Shown piece after piece: positions 24,940 to 34,422 of a DNA stretch of 64,000 nt. Position numbers and translations under genes: made by a program. How positions within the stretch are numbered: the first letter of the stretch is position 1; every line of letters starts with the position of its first letter. Below the pieces are notes generated by a model, which ran no database searches, was not told where the DNA came from, and saw only the letters and a list, made by a program, of their open reading frames with translations. The stretch lies in NCBI GenBank assembly GCA_015068525.1, contig SVKJ01000001.1, positions 103,423 to 167,422 on the forward strand. The letters are read 5' to 3'. The stretch comes from Oscillospiraceae bacterium. Its GTDB lineage: Bacteria > Bacillota > Clostridia > UMGS1840 > HGM11507.

Positions 24940-25767
24940 ATGCCCGGTCTGTTTTTTTTACGAACCATAAAAATAACCGATATTATTGACATTATAATAG
25001 TAAGTTATCTTATTTACAAAGTAATAGTATTTTTTAGAAATACCCGTGCTTACCAACTCATAAAAGGGATTGCTTTGCTTCTTATTTTTTCTCAGCTTAG
25101 CGAAATGTTTCATCTTAATACTATAAGTTATATACTTAAAAATACGATGCAGGTAGGTCTTATTGCTATTGTAGTATTATTCCAGGCAGAGATAAGAAAA
25201 GCGTTATCAAAAATGGGTAGTAAAGGGTTTAAACTATTCAATTTTGAAGATAATGATGACGATGAGCAGATAAAATATATTGTCAAACAAATAAAAGATG
25301 CAAGTTTTAACTTGTCAAAACTCGGTTACGGAGCGTTAATGGTTATAGAAAGAGATATAAAAATAGGAGATATCATAAGAACAGGAGTTAATCTTGATTC
25401 GGAGATTACATCTGAACTTATGGTTAACATTTTTGTGCCTAATACACCTTTACATGACGGTGCAGTTATTATTGGTGATCATAAAATCAAAGCTGCGGCA
25501 TGTTTCTTACCTCTTTCTCAGAATGAGGCTATTTCCAATGAACTTGGTACAAGGCATCGTGCAGGAATAGGTATCACTGAATCAACTGATGCAGTTGTTG
25601 TAATTGTATCGGAAGAAACGGGGAAAATTTCTGTTGCGATGGACGGTGAGCTTTCACGTAATATGTCAGAAGAAAAACTTACTGATATTTTAACAAAAGC
25701 GTTTACCAGGGAACTTGGTTACAATAAAAGGAACAAAGTCTGGAGGTTTAAGAAAAATGGGAAATAA
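24940..25767 (+). CDS. cdaA: Diadenylate cyclase CdaA
   Basis: A 275-residue membrane enzyme that makes cyclic di-AMP from two ATP. Three N-terminal helices (about 10-85) precede the DAC domain, with the catalytic DGA (LHDGAVII) and RHR (GTRHRAG) motifs. Length and layout match CdaA rather than DisA. An AAAAGGAG lies 14 nt before the ATG, a long spacing, but the intervening ATG at 24930 is in another frame and soon stops. It overlaps cdaR by 11 nt. Confidence 0.95.
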   Translation: MPGLFFLRTIKITDIIDIIIVSYLIYKVIVFFRNTRAYQLIKGIALLLIFSQLSEMFHLNTISYILKNTMQVGLIAIVVLFQAEIRKALSKMGSKGFKLFNFEDNDDDEQIKYIVKQIKDASFNLSKLGYGALMVIERDIKIGDIIRTGVNLDSEITSELMVNIFVPNTPLHDGAVIIGDHKIKAAACFLPLSQNEAISNELGTRHRAGIGITESTDAVVVIVSEETGKISVAMDGELSRNMSEEKLTDILTKAFTRELGYNKRNKVWRFKKNGK

Positions 25768-26680
25768 ATCAAAAGGCAATGTACTAATAAAAATTATTTC
25801 GGTTTTAGTTGCAATTATTTTATGGTTTTATATCCAGACTGTGCAAAATCCATATATAGATTTTACATTTAATGCACTTAATGTGTCTTTGCATAATGCT
25901 CATCTTCTGGAAGAAAGAAATCTTGTGGTAACAGGAGAAACAGATTTTAAAACCGATGTTACGGTCAATTGTGCAAGAATGAGTCTTGGCAAACTTAAAA
26001 AAGATGATTTTGTTGTTTACGCAGACCTTTCCGAAGTTAAGTCTGCAGGTGTTGTTGAACTTCCTATTGGTGTAAGGATTAATAATGAAAATATTCTTGT
26101 TTCCAATAAACAACCTTCCACTATTAAACTTACTGTTGATACAATTGTTACGGTTGAAAAAGATATTTTAGTTCATACAGTCGGAAAAGTAAAAAAAGAA
26201 AGTTATACAAATGATGATATGATTACAGCCGAATCCGACAGGGTAATGATAAGAGGCCCTAAATCATTACTTACCAAAGTCGCAAACGGAATTGCAACTG
26301 TTGATCTTTCAGGAAAGTCAGAAAGTTTTTCCGATTTATATGATATTGTTTTAGTAGATGAGGACGGAACTGCTGTTATAGATGAGAAAATAACACTTCT
26401 TAATGAAAATGTTAAAGTATCAGTAGAAATTCTTCCTACAAAAATGCTTCCTATAGAAATTTCAAATATTTCGGAAGATGTTAAGTATTCATTAACTCCA
26501 TCGCGTGTTGAAGTTGCAGGGCCAAAAGAGATATTAGACACGATGGATAAAATTGTTGTAGATAATTTTAATCTGGTTAGTAAAACAGAGGGGCATACCC
26601 AGAATGTAAGTATTACTTTACCTGAAGAGTTGATGCTTATAACTGATGTTATACCCGAACTTAAAGTATTAGTTAATTAA
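25757..26680 (+). CDS. cdaR: CdaA regulator CdaR (YbbR domains)
   Basis: About 307 residues from ATG 25757, which follows GGAGG by 10 nt. An earlier in-frame start at 25715 would overlap more of cdaA. One N-terminal membrane helix (about 10-28) anchors several extracytoplasmic YbbR repeats (about 35-305). CdaR binds and tunes CdaA. In many firmicutes glmM follows directly, but here the next gene is an oxidoreductase, so the usual three-gene cluster is broken. Confidence 0.9.
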   Translation: MGNKSKGNVLIKIISVLVAIILWFYIQTVQNPYIDFTFNALNVSLHNAHLLEERNLVVTGETDFKTDVTVNCARMSLGKLKKDDFVVYADLSEVKSAGVVELPIGVRINNENILVSNKQPSTIKLTVDTIVTVEKDILVHTVGKVKKESYTNDDMITAESDRVMIRGPKSLLTKVANGIATVDLSGKSESFSDLYDIVLVDEDGTAVIDEKITLLNENVKVSVEILPTKMLPIEISNISEDVKYSLTPSRVEVAGPKEILDTMDKIVVDNFNLVSKTEGHTQNVSITLPEELMLITDVIPELKVLVN

Positions 26681-26701
26681 ATTAAAGAGGGAGGTTATAT
26701 T

Positions 26702-28273
26702 ATGGCGCTTTTAGTTAATGATATAATTCTCCCTCTTTCTTATAAAAAAGAAGATGCTTTTGAAATTGCAATAAGAAAAAGTAAAGTTTCAAAAGAAAAT
26801 ATCAAAAAAATATATATAAGAAAAAAATCAGTTGATGCACGTGATGGTGACATTAAGTTTGTTTACTCAGTTGCAATGGACCTTTTTTCTTATGATAATG
26901 TTAAGACTGATTCAAATGTTATAGAAACTGAAGATTTTGTTTTTAAAATAAACTGTAATAAAGCACCAAAAGAAAGACCTGTTATCGTAGGCTTAGGTCC
27001 TGCAGGACTTTTTTGCGCGTATCTTATCACTTTATATGGTGGGAAACCTATTGTTTTAGAACAAGGTAAACCTTTGGAAGAAAGAAAAAAAGATGTTGAA
27101 CTGTTTTTTAAAACAGGGATTTTTAACGAACTTTCCAATGTCCAGTTTGGTGAAGGTGGCGCAGGGACATTTTCCGATGGGAAACTTACAACAAGAATAA
27201 ATGATAAAAGATGCAAATTTGTTCTTGATACATTTTATAAATTCGGTGCCGATGAAAGTATTTTATACAAAGCACATCCTCATATCGGGACAGATTGTCT
27301 TGGCGATATTATAAAAAATATGCGTAAGTTTATTGAAGAAAACGGCGGGGATGTTTATTTTAACAGTGAAGTTACAGATATTATGATTGTTGACTCCGAA
27401 GTTAAAGGAGTTGTTCTTGCAAACGGAGAAAAAATATTTTCAGATAATGTTGTCCTCGCAGTAGGGCATAGCAGCCGAAAAATATTTAATCTTTTAAAGA
27501 ATAAGCAAATCGCAATGGAGAAAAAACCTTTCTCGGTAGGTTTCAGAATTGAGCATTTAAGAGAATTTATAGATAAAGGAAGATATGGAAAATATGCAGG
27601 GCATAAAAATTTAGGTTCGGCAGAATATCAGTTTTCCTATCGGACTGGTGAAAGAGGATGTTATACTTTTTGTATGTGTCCCGGAGGTCAGGTTATAGCC
27701 TCAAATTCAGAAGAAAATTCGGTTGTAACAAATGGAATGAGTAATTCAAAACGTGACGGAATTAACTCAAACAGTGCAGTTGTTGCATCAGTTCTTCCAA
27801 AAGATTTGGATACCGATATTTTTTCAGGGGTGGAATTTCAAAAACTACTTGAGAAAAAAGCCTTTGATAATGGAGGCGGTGGATATATCGCACCTTGCCA
27901 GCTTTCAAAAGATTTTATATTAGGTAAGAAAAGTACTGAATTTAAAAGTGTAAAACCAACCTATCCAATTGGAACAAATTTTGTTGATTTTAATAAAATA
28001 TTCCCTGAAAATGTTAATACAATGCTAAAAGCAGGACTTATAAATTTTGATAAAAAAATTAAAGGGTTTTCAACATCTGATGCAGTTTTAACAGGAATTG
28101 AAACAAGAACAAGTTCACCGCTTAGAATATTAAGAGGCGAAAACTTAAATTCCATAACTGTTAAAGGTCTTTATCCGGCGGGAGAAGGAGCGGGGTATGC
28201 AGGAGGCATAACAAGCGCTGCAGTTGATGGACTAAGAATAGCACAGGCTATTTTAGAAGTGGAAGGGGAATAA
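26702..28273 (+). CDS. FAD-dependent oxidoreductase (COG2509 family)
   Basis: A 523-residue flavoprotein. A small N-terminal domain (about 1-90) is followed by a Rossmann FAD site VGLGPAGLFCAYL (about residue 98), a GEGGAGTFSDGKL loop and the closing flavin motif YPAGEGAGYAGGI. These are typical of the conserved but uncharacterised NAD(P)/FAD-dependent dehydrogenases of Clostridia. Substrate is unknown. It is 21 nt after cdaR with a strong GGGAGG, and probably co-transcribed with the hydrolase and kinase that follow. Confidence 0.85.
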   Translation: MALLVNDIILPLSYKKEDAFEIAIRKSKVSKENIKKIYIRKKSVDARDGDIKFVYSVAMDLFSYDNVKTDSNVIETEDFVFKINCNKAPKERPVIVGLGPAGLFCAYLITLYGGKPIVLEQGKPLEERKKDVELFFKTGIFNELSNVQFGEGGAGTFSDGKLTTRINDKRCKFVLDTFYKFGADESILYKAHPHIGTDCLGDIIKNMRKFIEENGGDVYFNSEVTDIMIVDSEVKGVVLANGEKIFSDNVVLAVGHSSRKIFNLLKNKQIAMEKKPFSVGFRIEHLREFIDKGRYGKYAGHKNLGSAEYQFSYRTGERGCYTFCMCPGGQVIASNSEENSVVTNGMSNSKRDGINSNSAVVASVLPKDLDTDIFSGVEFQKLLEKKAFDNGGGGYIAPCQLSKDFILGKKSTEFKSVKPTYPIGTNFVDFNKIFPENVNTMLKAGLINFDKKIKGFSTSDAVLTGIETRTSSPLRILRGENLNSITVKGLYPAGEGAGYAGGITSAAVDGLRIAQAILEVEGE

Positions 28274-28277
28274 CTAA

Positions 28278-29093
28278 ATGAATGTAACAAGATATTCGCT
28301 ATGGGAAAATGTACCATGTACTACAAATAACTATGAGCCATGGATTGAACACTATGCCCCGAAAAATAAAATAACAAATTCTGCTCTTATTATAATACCG
28401 GGAAGTGGATACATCAGTGATCCTGACAGACCAAAACAGGAAGGCGAACGGGTTGCTAAGTATTTTTGTGATAAAGGAATAAATGTTTTTGTGTTAAGAT
28501 ACAGAGTTTTTCCTGATGTTTTTCCTTGTCCGATATTAGATGGAAGAAGAGCAGTAAGGTATGTAAGATATTATAGTGAAAAATTCGGGATAAACAAAGA
28601 AAAAGTAGCAGTAATGGGATACTCGGCAGGAGGTCATCTGACTGCGTCACTTTTTACATATCATGATAAAACAGAGTATGAGGGGATAGATGAAATTGAT
28701 AATGAAAGTTTTGTTCCCGATTATCAGATTTTGTGTTATCCTGTTATAAGTCTTGATAAAGAGAATTATTTTACTAATAAAGGCTCTGCAGATAATCTTC
28801 TTTCTTTAAGATATGAGCAGTTAAAAGATTCTTTAAGTCTTGATAAGTCACTTGTTAAAGTCGAAGCACCAACATTTATCTGGCATAATTTTGATGATGA
28901 TGCGGTTGGGGTTGAAAACTCTTTATTATATGCAAAAAAATTAAGTAAAGACGGCACATCGGTTGAAATGCATATTTTCCCTGACGGAGGGCATGGAAAA
29001 GGACTTCCTGTTGAAGATAAGAAAGATTTAAACCATATAAAAATATGGACTGAACTTTTGGATAATTGGCTTAAATACAAAGATTTTTATTGA
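28278..29093 (+). CDS. Alpha/beta hydrolase, acetyl-esterase-like
   Basis: A 271-residue cytoplasmic esterase of the BD-FAE/acetylxylan-esterase type. The catalytic triad is visible: Ser in MGYSAGGH, Asp in FDDDAVG, His in DGGHGKG. The IIPGSGY segment supplies the oxyanion hole. There is no signal peptide, so it would act on small acetylated sugars inside the cell. The start is 4 nt after the upstream stop. A sugar kinase follows within 11 nt, in keeping with sugar breakdown. Confidence 0.82.
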   Translation: MNVTRYSLWENVPCTTNNYEPWIEHYAPKNKITNSALIIIPGSGYISDPDRPKQEGERVAKYFCDKGINVFVLRYRVFPDVFPCPILDGRRAVRYVRYYSEKFGINKEKVAVMGYSAGGHLTASLFTYHDKTEYEGIDEIDNESFVPDYQILCYPVISLDKENYFTNKGSADNLLSLRYEQLKDSLSLDKSLVKVEAPTFIWHNFDDDAVGVENSLLYAKKLSKDGTSVEMHIFPDGGHGKGLPVEDKKDLNHIKIWTELLDNWLKYKDFY

Positions 29094-29103
29094 GGTGTGT
29101 AGT

Positions 29104-30132
29104 ATGGAATTTATTAAAAAAAACAGAGAATTTGATTTAATAGGTTTTGGGGAAGTTATGTTAAGACTTTCTCCTGACAGTAAGGAAAAAATTTCCACAA
29201 GTGAAGCATTTAATAAAAATGCAGGAGGAAGCGAACTTAATGTTGTGTCAGGTGCTGCGATGCTTGGGGTTCGTTCTGCTATTATTACAAAACTTCCTGA
29301 AAATAAGCTTGGCCATTTTATAAGAAATAAAATAAGATATGGAAATGTAAGCGATGATTATATAGTTTACGACCATTCGAGTTCAAAAAGGCTTGGCATA
29401 TATTTTTATGAAAGCGGAGTATATCCTCGTAAATCGTCTGTTGTATATGACAGGGCAAATGCTTCTGTAACTACACTTTCGATTGATGAAATACCTGAAG
29501 AAATTTTTGCCAAAACGGGAGTATTCCATATAAGCAGTATATCTTTGGCTCTCGGCAAAACTTTGCAGGAAACTGCAATTTATTGTATAAAAAAATTCAA
29601 AGAAGCGGGAGCAGTTATATCTTTTGATGTTAACTACCGTGCAACTTTATGGGATGAAGATACAGCAAGGGAAACAATTAAAAAAATTCTTCCCTATGTT
29701 GATATTTTATTTGTATCGGAAGAAAGTTCAAGAAGAATGTTTGCAAAAACAGGAACTTTAGAAGAAATTCAAAAAAGTTATGCCGATGAGTATGGATGTA
29801 GAATTGTTGCAACAACTAAAAGGCAAGTAATAAGTCCTACCAAACATAATTTTTCGTCTCAAATATACTATGATGGTAAATATTATACTGAAGAGGCTTA
29901 TGAAAATATTGAGGTTGTTGACAGACTGGGCAGTGGAGATGCTTATGTTGCAGGTGTGTTATATGGTGTGATAACTCATTCAGATATTATTAAAGCGCTT
30001 GAAATAGGAAATGCTATGTCGGCGGTTAAAAATACTATTAATGGTGATATGTGTTCAAGCAGTATAGGTGAGATTGAAGAAGTAATAAAATCACATCAGG
30101 CAGTAGGACACCAAAGTGAAATGAACAGATAA
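29104..30132 (+). CDS. PfkB-family sugar kinase, KdgK-like
   Basis: About 342 residues from ATG 29104, which follows GAGGTG. A GTG at 29095 overlaps that site. PfkB signature 1 is NAGGSELNVVSGAAMLG. Signature 2 is DRLGSGDAYVAG, where Ser replaces the usual Ala before the catalytic Gly-Asp. The overall pattern, with FGEVMLRLSP at the N-terminus, is closest to 2-keto-3-deoxygluconate kinases. The true sugar is unproven, and KDG aldolase is not adjacent. Confidence 0.8.
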   Translation: MEFIKKNREFDLIGFGEVMLRLSPDSKEKISTSEAFNKNAGGSELNVVSGAAMLGVRSAIITKLPENKLGHFIRNKIRYGNVSDDYIVYDHSSSKRLGIYFYESGVYPRKSSVVYDRANASVTTLSIDEIPEEIFAKTGVFHISSISLALGKTLQETAIYCIKKFKEAGAVISFDVNYRATLWDEDTARETIKKILPYVDILFVSEESSRRMFAKTGTLEEIQKSYADEYGCRIVATTKRQVISPTKHNFSSQIYYDGKYYTEEAYENIEVVDRLGSGDAYVAGVLYGVITHSDIIKALEIGNAMSAVKNTINGDMCSSSIGEIEEVIKSHQAVGHQSEMNR

Positions 30133-30134
30133 CT

Positions 30135-30899
30135 ATGATAAAAATTACTGAAGAAAATATAAAAAAGCACCTTTGCTGTAATTCTTATGAATTTGAAATA
30201 TTTGATAAAATAGATTCAACCAATACTTATGCAAGAAACGTTCTTAAAGATGGAAAAGTCATAATTTCCGATATGCAAAAAAACGGCAGGGGAAGAATGG
30301 GAAGAAGTTTTTATTCACCGGAAGATAACGGTATATATATGAGCGTTGTACTGAAGGTGGATAAAGAATATTCTGACCTTGATTTATTTACTGTTGCGAT
30401 TGCTTCAATAACCTTAAGTGCTATAGAAAAAGTCACAGGTAAAAATTGCTTTGTAAAATGGGTTAATGATATATTTTTAAATGATAAAAAGGTTTCGGGA
30501 ATATTATGTGAAAATGTTCTCTCAAAGGATGGCAAAAAAATTGAATATATAATTATAGGCATTGGTATAAATGTTAAATCTGTTAAAGATTTTCCAATGG
30601 ATTTAAAGGATATAGCAGGATGTATAGAGGAAATTGACAGGAATATTTTAATAGCAGAAATTTTAAAAGGTACTCAAACATTAAGAAAAGATTTTAATCT
30701 TAAAAAATATCTGAAATTATATAAAGAAAAGTCTATGGTAATCAATAAGAATATTTCATTTTTCCTAAACTCGAAAGAATATAGCGGAAAAGTTGAAGAT
30801 ATTAATGACAAGGGAAATCTTGTAGTTAGAATACCAAATGGAGATATAAAAATAATAAAGTCAGGAGAAATTCGTCTGAATTTAAATGATATATGTTAA
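30135..30899 (+). CDS. birA: Biotin-protein ligase (class I)
   Basis: A 254-residue enzyme that activates biotin and attaches it to acceptor proteins. Catalytic motifs are KNGRGRMGRSF (biotinyl-AMP loop), KWVNDIF and GIGINV, followed by a C-terminal SH3-like cap. It has no N-terminal helix-turn-helix, so it cannot itself repress bio genes. Its last codons overlap bioY by 7 nt, a biotin scavenging pair. Confidence 0.92.
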   Translation: MIKITEENIKKHLCCNSYEFEIFDKIDSTNTYARNVLKDGKVIISDMQKNGRGRMGRSFYSPEDNGIYMSVVLKVDKEYSDLDLFTVAIASITLSAIEKVTGKNCFVKWVNDIFLNDKKVSGILCENVLSKDGKKIEYIIIGIGINVKSVKDFPMDLKDIAGCIEEIDRNILIAEILKGTQTLRKDFNLKKYLKLYKEKSMVINKNISFFLNSKEYSGKVEDINDKGNLVVRIPNGDIKIIKSGEIRLNLNDIC

Positions 30900-31429
30900 A
30901 AACTAAATCTTTGATTAAAATTTCATTGTTTACTGCTGTTATATGTATATTAAGTTTGGTAAGAATACCTGTTTTACCTGTCCCGGTTTCTTTAACATTC
31001 TTTGCAGTTAATACAATTATCCTGATTTCTGATTTAAAAATAAGTTTCATATCTTTGTTGTTGTATTTAGTACTTGGCCTTATCGGGCTTCCTGTGTTTT
31101 CTCAGGGCGGCGGGATAGGATATGTGTTTAATATGTCTTTCGGATATCTTTTAGGATTTTTAATTGCACCTTTAATTTCAGGATTTTTTACAAAGAAAAT
31201 AAATTTAAACGAATTCAAAAAAAATATGATGTTAAGCGGCATAAATATTTTAACAGTTTATTTTTTCGGAGTTTTATATGCTTATTTTTTATCATATGTT
31301 TATCTTGGAATAACAATGGATATTAAGTATCTTATCACGTATTACGTACTTATATTTATTCCGTCTGATATATTTTTTGCTTATCTATCTGTAAAAATTT
31401 CTGGAAGATTGAAAAGAATTGTAAAATAA
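30893..31429 (+). CDS. bioY: BioY, biotin S-component of an ECF transporter
   Basis: A 178-residue integral membrane protein with about six helices, including the typical VRIPVLPVPVSLTFF and QGGGIGYVFNMSFGY segments. BioY captures biotin and works with an ECF T/ATPase module. None is adjacent, so it presumably shares one encoded elsewhere. ATG overlaps the birA stop (ATGTTAA), so translation is coupled. Confidence 0.92.
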   Translation: MLKTKSLIKISLFTAVICILSLVRIPVLPVPVSLTFFAVNTIILISDLKISFISLLLYLVLGLIGLPVFSQGGGIGYVFNMSFGYLLGFLIAPLISGFFTKKINLNEFKKNMMLSGINILTVYFFGVLYAYFLSYVYLGITMDIKYLITYYVLIFIPSDIFFAYLSVKISGRLKRIVK

Positions 31430-31431
31430 TA

Positions 31432-31460
31432 TTGATTTTTAGTAAAAAATGTAGCATAAT
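31432..31460 (+). promoter_or_regulatory. ilvE promoter
   Basis: TTGATT (31432-31437), 17-nt spacer, CATAAT (31455-31460), 37 nt before the start codon. Confidence 0.55.
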
Positions 31461-31496
31461 ATATTTAGTTTAACTAATTAAAAGGAGATACATAAA

Positions 31497-32561
31497 ATGG
31501 AAATTAAAATTGAAAAAACTTTAACACCTAAAGTTAAACCTGATCAGTCTAACTTGGGTTTTGGTAAAATTTTTACTGACCATATGTTTATTATGGATTA
31601 CGAAGAAGGAAAAGGATGGCATGATGCAAGAATAGTTCCTTATCAGAATATATCTCTTGCTCCTTCTGCAATGGTTTTCCATTACGGTCAGGAAATGTTT
31701 GAAGGATTAAAAGCATATAAAGGCGCAGATGGCAAAACCCGTCTTTTCAGACCGGAAATGAATGCAAAAAGAACAAATGAATCAAATAAAAGACTTTGTA
31801 TTCCATCTTTACCTGAAGAATACTTTGTTGAAGCAGTAAAGGCGATAGTTAAAATTGATGAGGACTGGATTCCGACTGAAGCAGGCACATCTTTATATAT
31901 AAGACCTTTTATTATTGCAACTGATGAATTTTTAGGTGTTGCACCATCTAAAACATATAAGTTTATAATCATTCTTTCTCCAAGCGGAGCATACTATGCA
32001 AGTGGTCTTGCACCTGTTGGAATATGGATTGAAGATGAGTATGTAAGAGCAGTAAGAGGCGGTATGGGATTTGCTAAAACAGGCGGTAACTATGCTGCAT
32101 CTTTAATCGGTCAGGTTAAAGCACATGATGACGGATATTCTCAGGTTTTGTGGCTTGATGGTGTTGAAAGAAAATATATTGAAGAAGTAGGCGCAATGAA
32201 TATCTTCTTTAAAATAAACGGTAAAATTGTAACACCAATGCTTAATGGAAGTATCCTACCTGGTATTACAAGAAATTCAGTTATCCATCTTTGCAAAGAA
32301 TGGGGATATGAAGTAGAAGAAAGAAAAGTATCTGTTGATGAATTACTAGAAGCACAAAAGAACGGTACTTTGGAAGAAGTTTTCGGAACAGGTACAGCAG
32401 CAGTAATTTCTCCTGTTGGTAAATTAAGATACTGTGACGATGTTATGACAATAAACGGCGGAGAAATCGGACCTGTAAGCCAGAAAATATATAATACTGT
32501 TACAGGTATTCAAAACGGAACAGTTGAAGATGCTTTTAACTGGATTACCTTTGTAGAATAA
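31497..32561 (+). CDS. ilvE: Branched-chain amino acid aminotransferase
   Basis: A 354-residue fold-type IV PLP enzyme that interconverts Leu, Ile and Val with their 2-oxo acids. The long (eukaryote-like class II) form is indicated by GQEMFEGLKAY, the Lys before TGGNYAAS (likely the PLP lysine), and the SILPGITRNS phosphate-binding loop. AAGGAG precedes the ATG. It is followed at 19 nt by a DivIVA-like gene. Confidence 0.94.
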   Translation: MEIKIEKTLTPKVKPDQSNLGFGKIFTDHMFIMDYEEGKGWHDARIVPYQNISLAPSAMVFHYGQEMFEGLKAYKGADGKTRLFRPEMNAKRTNESNKRLCIPSLPEEYFVEAVKAIVKIDEDWIPTEAGTSLYIRPFIIATDEFLGVAPSKTYKFIIILSPSGAYYASGLAPVGIWIEDEYVRAVRGGMGFAKTGGNYAASLIGQVKAHDDGYSQVLWLDGVERKYIEEVGAMNIFFKINGKIVTPMLNGSILPGITRNSVIHLCKEWGYEVEERKVSVDELLEAQKNGTLEEVFGTGTAAVISPVGKLRYCDDVMTINGGEIGPVSQKIYNTVTGIQNGTVEDAFNWITFVE

Positions 32562-32580
32562 AAAAACGGAGGAAAAACAA

Positions 32581-33075
32581 ATGTCGAGTCAGATAAAATT
32601 TAAAAGAAGTCTATTTGGCATAAGTAAAAAACCTGTTGTTGAATATATTGAATCAATATCTAAAAATATTGATGATAAACTTTTTAAAAAGGACGCTGAA
32701 ATAGCACAACTAAAAAAAGATATCGAAATTCTTAATATGGAAAAGAATGCACTTAAAAAAGAAATTTCAGATTTCGAGGAAGAAAAGAAGAAAATATCCG
32801 ATGTGTTTTTAAAAGCGGAAGAAACAGCAAGAAATACTATTGAAAAAGCAAATCAAGATGCTTCAAATATGCTTAAAAAAGCACAGGAAGATATCAATTT
32901 ATCTTTTGAAAAAATGAGACAAGACCAGCAAAAAGAGTCTATAGAGTTTGATGCTAAAATTTCAGAAAAACGAAATGAACTTAATAACTACAAGAATGAA
33001 ATTACATATTTAAGAGAAAAAATTAAAGTTACCTTAAATAAATTTGATGAAATTCTTGCAAATTCTATTAAATAA
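32581..33075 (+). CDS. DivIVA-like coiled-coil protein
   Basis: A 164-residue protein. Residues 1-30 (KFKRSLFGISKKPVVEYIES) resemble the short membrane-targeting head of DivIVA/GpsB proteins. Residues about 35-155 are almost continuous heptad-like coiled coil rich in Lys, Glu and Ala. Such proteins organise cell poles or septa. It lacks transmembrane segments. Its assignment is structural rather than functional. AAACGGAGG precedes the start, and a terminator ends the unit. Confidence 0.7.
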   Translation: MSSQIKFKRSLFGISKKPVVEYIESISKNIDDKLFKKDAEIAQLKKDIEILNMEKNALKKEISDFEEEKKKISDVFLKAEETARNTIEKANQDASNMLKKAQEDINLSFEKMRQDQQKESIEFDAKISEKRNELNNYKNEITYLREKIKVTLNKFDEILANSIK

Positions 33076-33077
33076 TT

Positions 33078-33107
33078 TAAAGAAGGCGGAATTTTCCGCC
33101 TTCTTTT
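33078..33107 (+). terminator. Terminator after the DivIVA-like gene
   Basis: AAAGAAGGCGGA pairs with TCCGCCTTCTTT around a short T loop, ending in a T-run. The following 33108-33205 holds two further small palindromes (CCACGCGCGGGTGG and GGAAGG-8 nt-CCTTCC) without T-runs, perhaps repeat debris. Confidence 0.85.
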
Positions 33108-33205
33108 GTATAACGAAAACCACGCGCGGGTGGATAATTATTGTAGTGAATAGATTTACCTATTTCGATGCGGAAGGCATAAATACCTTCCTTACAAAAG
33201 AATAA

Positions 33206-34294
33206 TTATAAACTCTTATATATTCTGTCAATTATTTCTTTCATTTCCTGCTCTTTTTTCTCCATTTCAAAAGCAAGTTTGAATTGAGTTCTTGCACGGT
33301 CTAAGTTGTGATTTTCTCTGTGTGTTTTAAAGTAAACATCACCGTCAAGATGATCGGTTAAAAATCTGATACCACATTCTAAGGTAAGCAATATTGCAGA
33401 AAAAGGTAAGTATTCAACCTCAGTTTTTGTGATAGAATCTTTCATTTCTTCTAAAAATCCTTTGGCAAACTGTTCAAAGAGATTTATATCAAAATTAACT
33501 TTGCTTAAGTCTTTTTCATCTTCATCTGCAGTGTTTGTACCAAAACGTATAGCATCCCCGAAATCACATAACAAAGTCGATGGCATAACAGTATCAAGGT
33601 CAATAACACAAATTGCTTCGCCGGTTTTTCCGTCCATAAGAACATTGTTAAGTTTCGTGTCATTATGTGTAACTCTTAATGGAATTTTATTTTCTTTTAA
33701 AAGGTCAACAATAACTCCGTATTTATCCTGCCTTTTAATGACAAAATCAATTTCTTCTTTAACTTGATCTTTTCTTCCTGCTTTATTTTCTGATACTGCA
33801 GTTTGAAATTTAAAAAATCTGTCTTCAGTATTATGGAAGTTTTCGATTGTTTCGTGCAATCTGTCAGCCCCGAAATCAGAAAGCATATTCTGGAATTTCC
33901 CATAGGCCTTTCCCGCACTGTAAAAATGAGCAGGGTTTTCAATTGTCTGATATGTAATGGCATCGTCAACAAAGTTATATGCACGATAGTAATTTCCGTC
34001 AACTTTCGCTAAATATGTTCCATCTTTGGCGGTAATAAATGTAAGAGTTTCTCTGTCAGGATTTCCGCCGTATGATATAACCTTTGATTTTAAATGATCG
34101 CATATATTTATAATGTTTTCCATTACTTCCCATGGTTTTTTAAATATTAAATGATTTATTCTTTGAATAACATATTTGCTTTTTTTACAGGTAACAAGAT
34201 ATGTGTCATTTATATGTCCGCATCCGTAAGGCTTTATTTCAATTATTTCATCATCGATGCAAAAGTTATCTATAATCTTTTTGCCTCTTTGCAT
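33206..34294 (-). CDS. APH-fold sugar kinase, N-acetylhexosamine 1-kinase-like
   Basis: About 362 residues. The kinase core has the catalytic loop THNDTKLNNVLMD and the Mg-binding VIDLDTVMPST..DFGDAIRFG, closely matching NahK of the lacto-N-biose/galacto-N-biose pathway. NahK makes GlcNAc-1-P or GalNAc-1-P. This fits gut life on mucin or milk glycans, but no phosphorylase partner is adjacent. I prefer ATG 34294, which has AAAGGA at 8 nt. The in-frame ATG at 34303 overlaps that site. It is divergent from an AraC-type regulator, which may control it. Confidence 0.8.
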   Translation of the reverse strand: MQRGKKIIDNFCIDDEIIEIKPYGCGHINDTYLVTCKKSKYVIQRINHLIFKKPWEVMENIINICDHLKSKVISYGGNPDRETLTFITAKDGTYLAKVDGNYYRAYNFVDDAITYQTIENPAHFYSAGKAYGKFQNMLSDFGADRLHETIENFHNTEDRFFKFQTAVSENKAGRKDQVKEEIDFVIKRQDKYGVIVDLLKENKIPLRVTHNDTKLNNVLMDGKTGEAICVIDLDTVMPSTLLCDFGDAIRFGTNTADEDEKDLSKVNFDINLFEQFAKGFLEEMKDSITKTEVEYLPFSAILLTLECGIRFLTDHLDGDVYFKTHRENHNLDRARTQFKLAFEMEKKEQEMKEIIDRIYKSL

Positions 34295-34377
34295 ATAATC
34301 CATCCTTTATTTTTTTATGATACCATCTTATTATATCACTTGTTATATTTTTTTATTTAGAAAAAAGGTCAAAAAAC

Positions 34378-34406
34378 TTGCACAAAAAGACAGGGTGTGT
34401 TATAAT
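34378..34406 (+). promoter_or_regulatory. Promoter of the AraC-type gene
   Basis: TTGCAC (34378-34383), 17-nt spacer, TATAAT (34401-34406). It sits inside an open frame, which shows that the real start codon is further downstream (34423). Confidence 0.75.
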
Positions 34407-34422
34407 GATAAAGGGTGATAGA

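Noticed and set aside
33108..33205. Short palindromes as a possible CRISPR or regulatory array
   Set aside because: Only two unrelated small palindromes are present, without regular spacing. No direct-repeat array exists anywhere in the window.
34378..34422. A longer N-terminus for the AraC-type regulator
   Set aside because: The segment is occupied by a near-perfect -35/-10 promoter, so translation must begin downstream.
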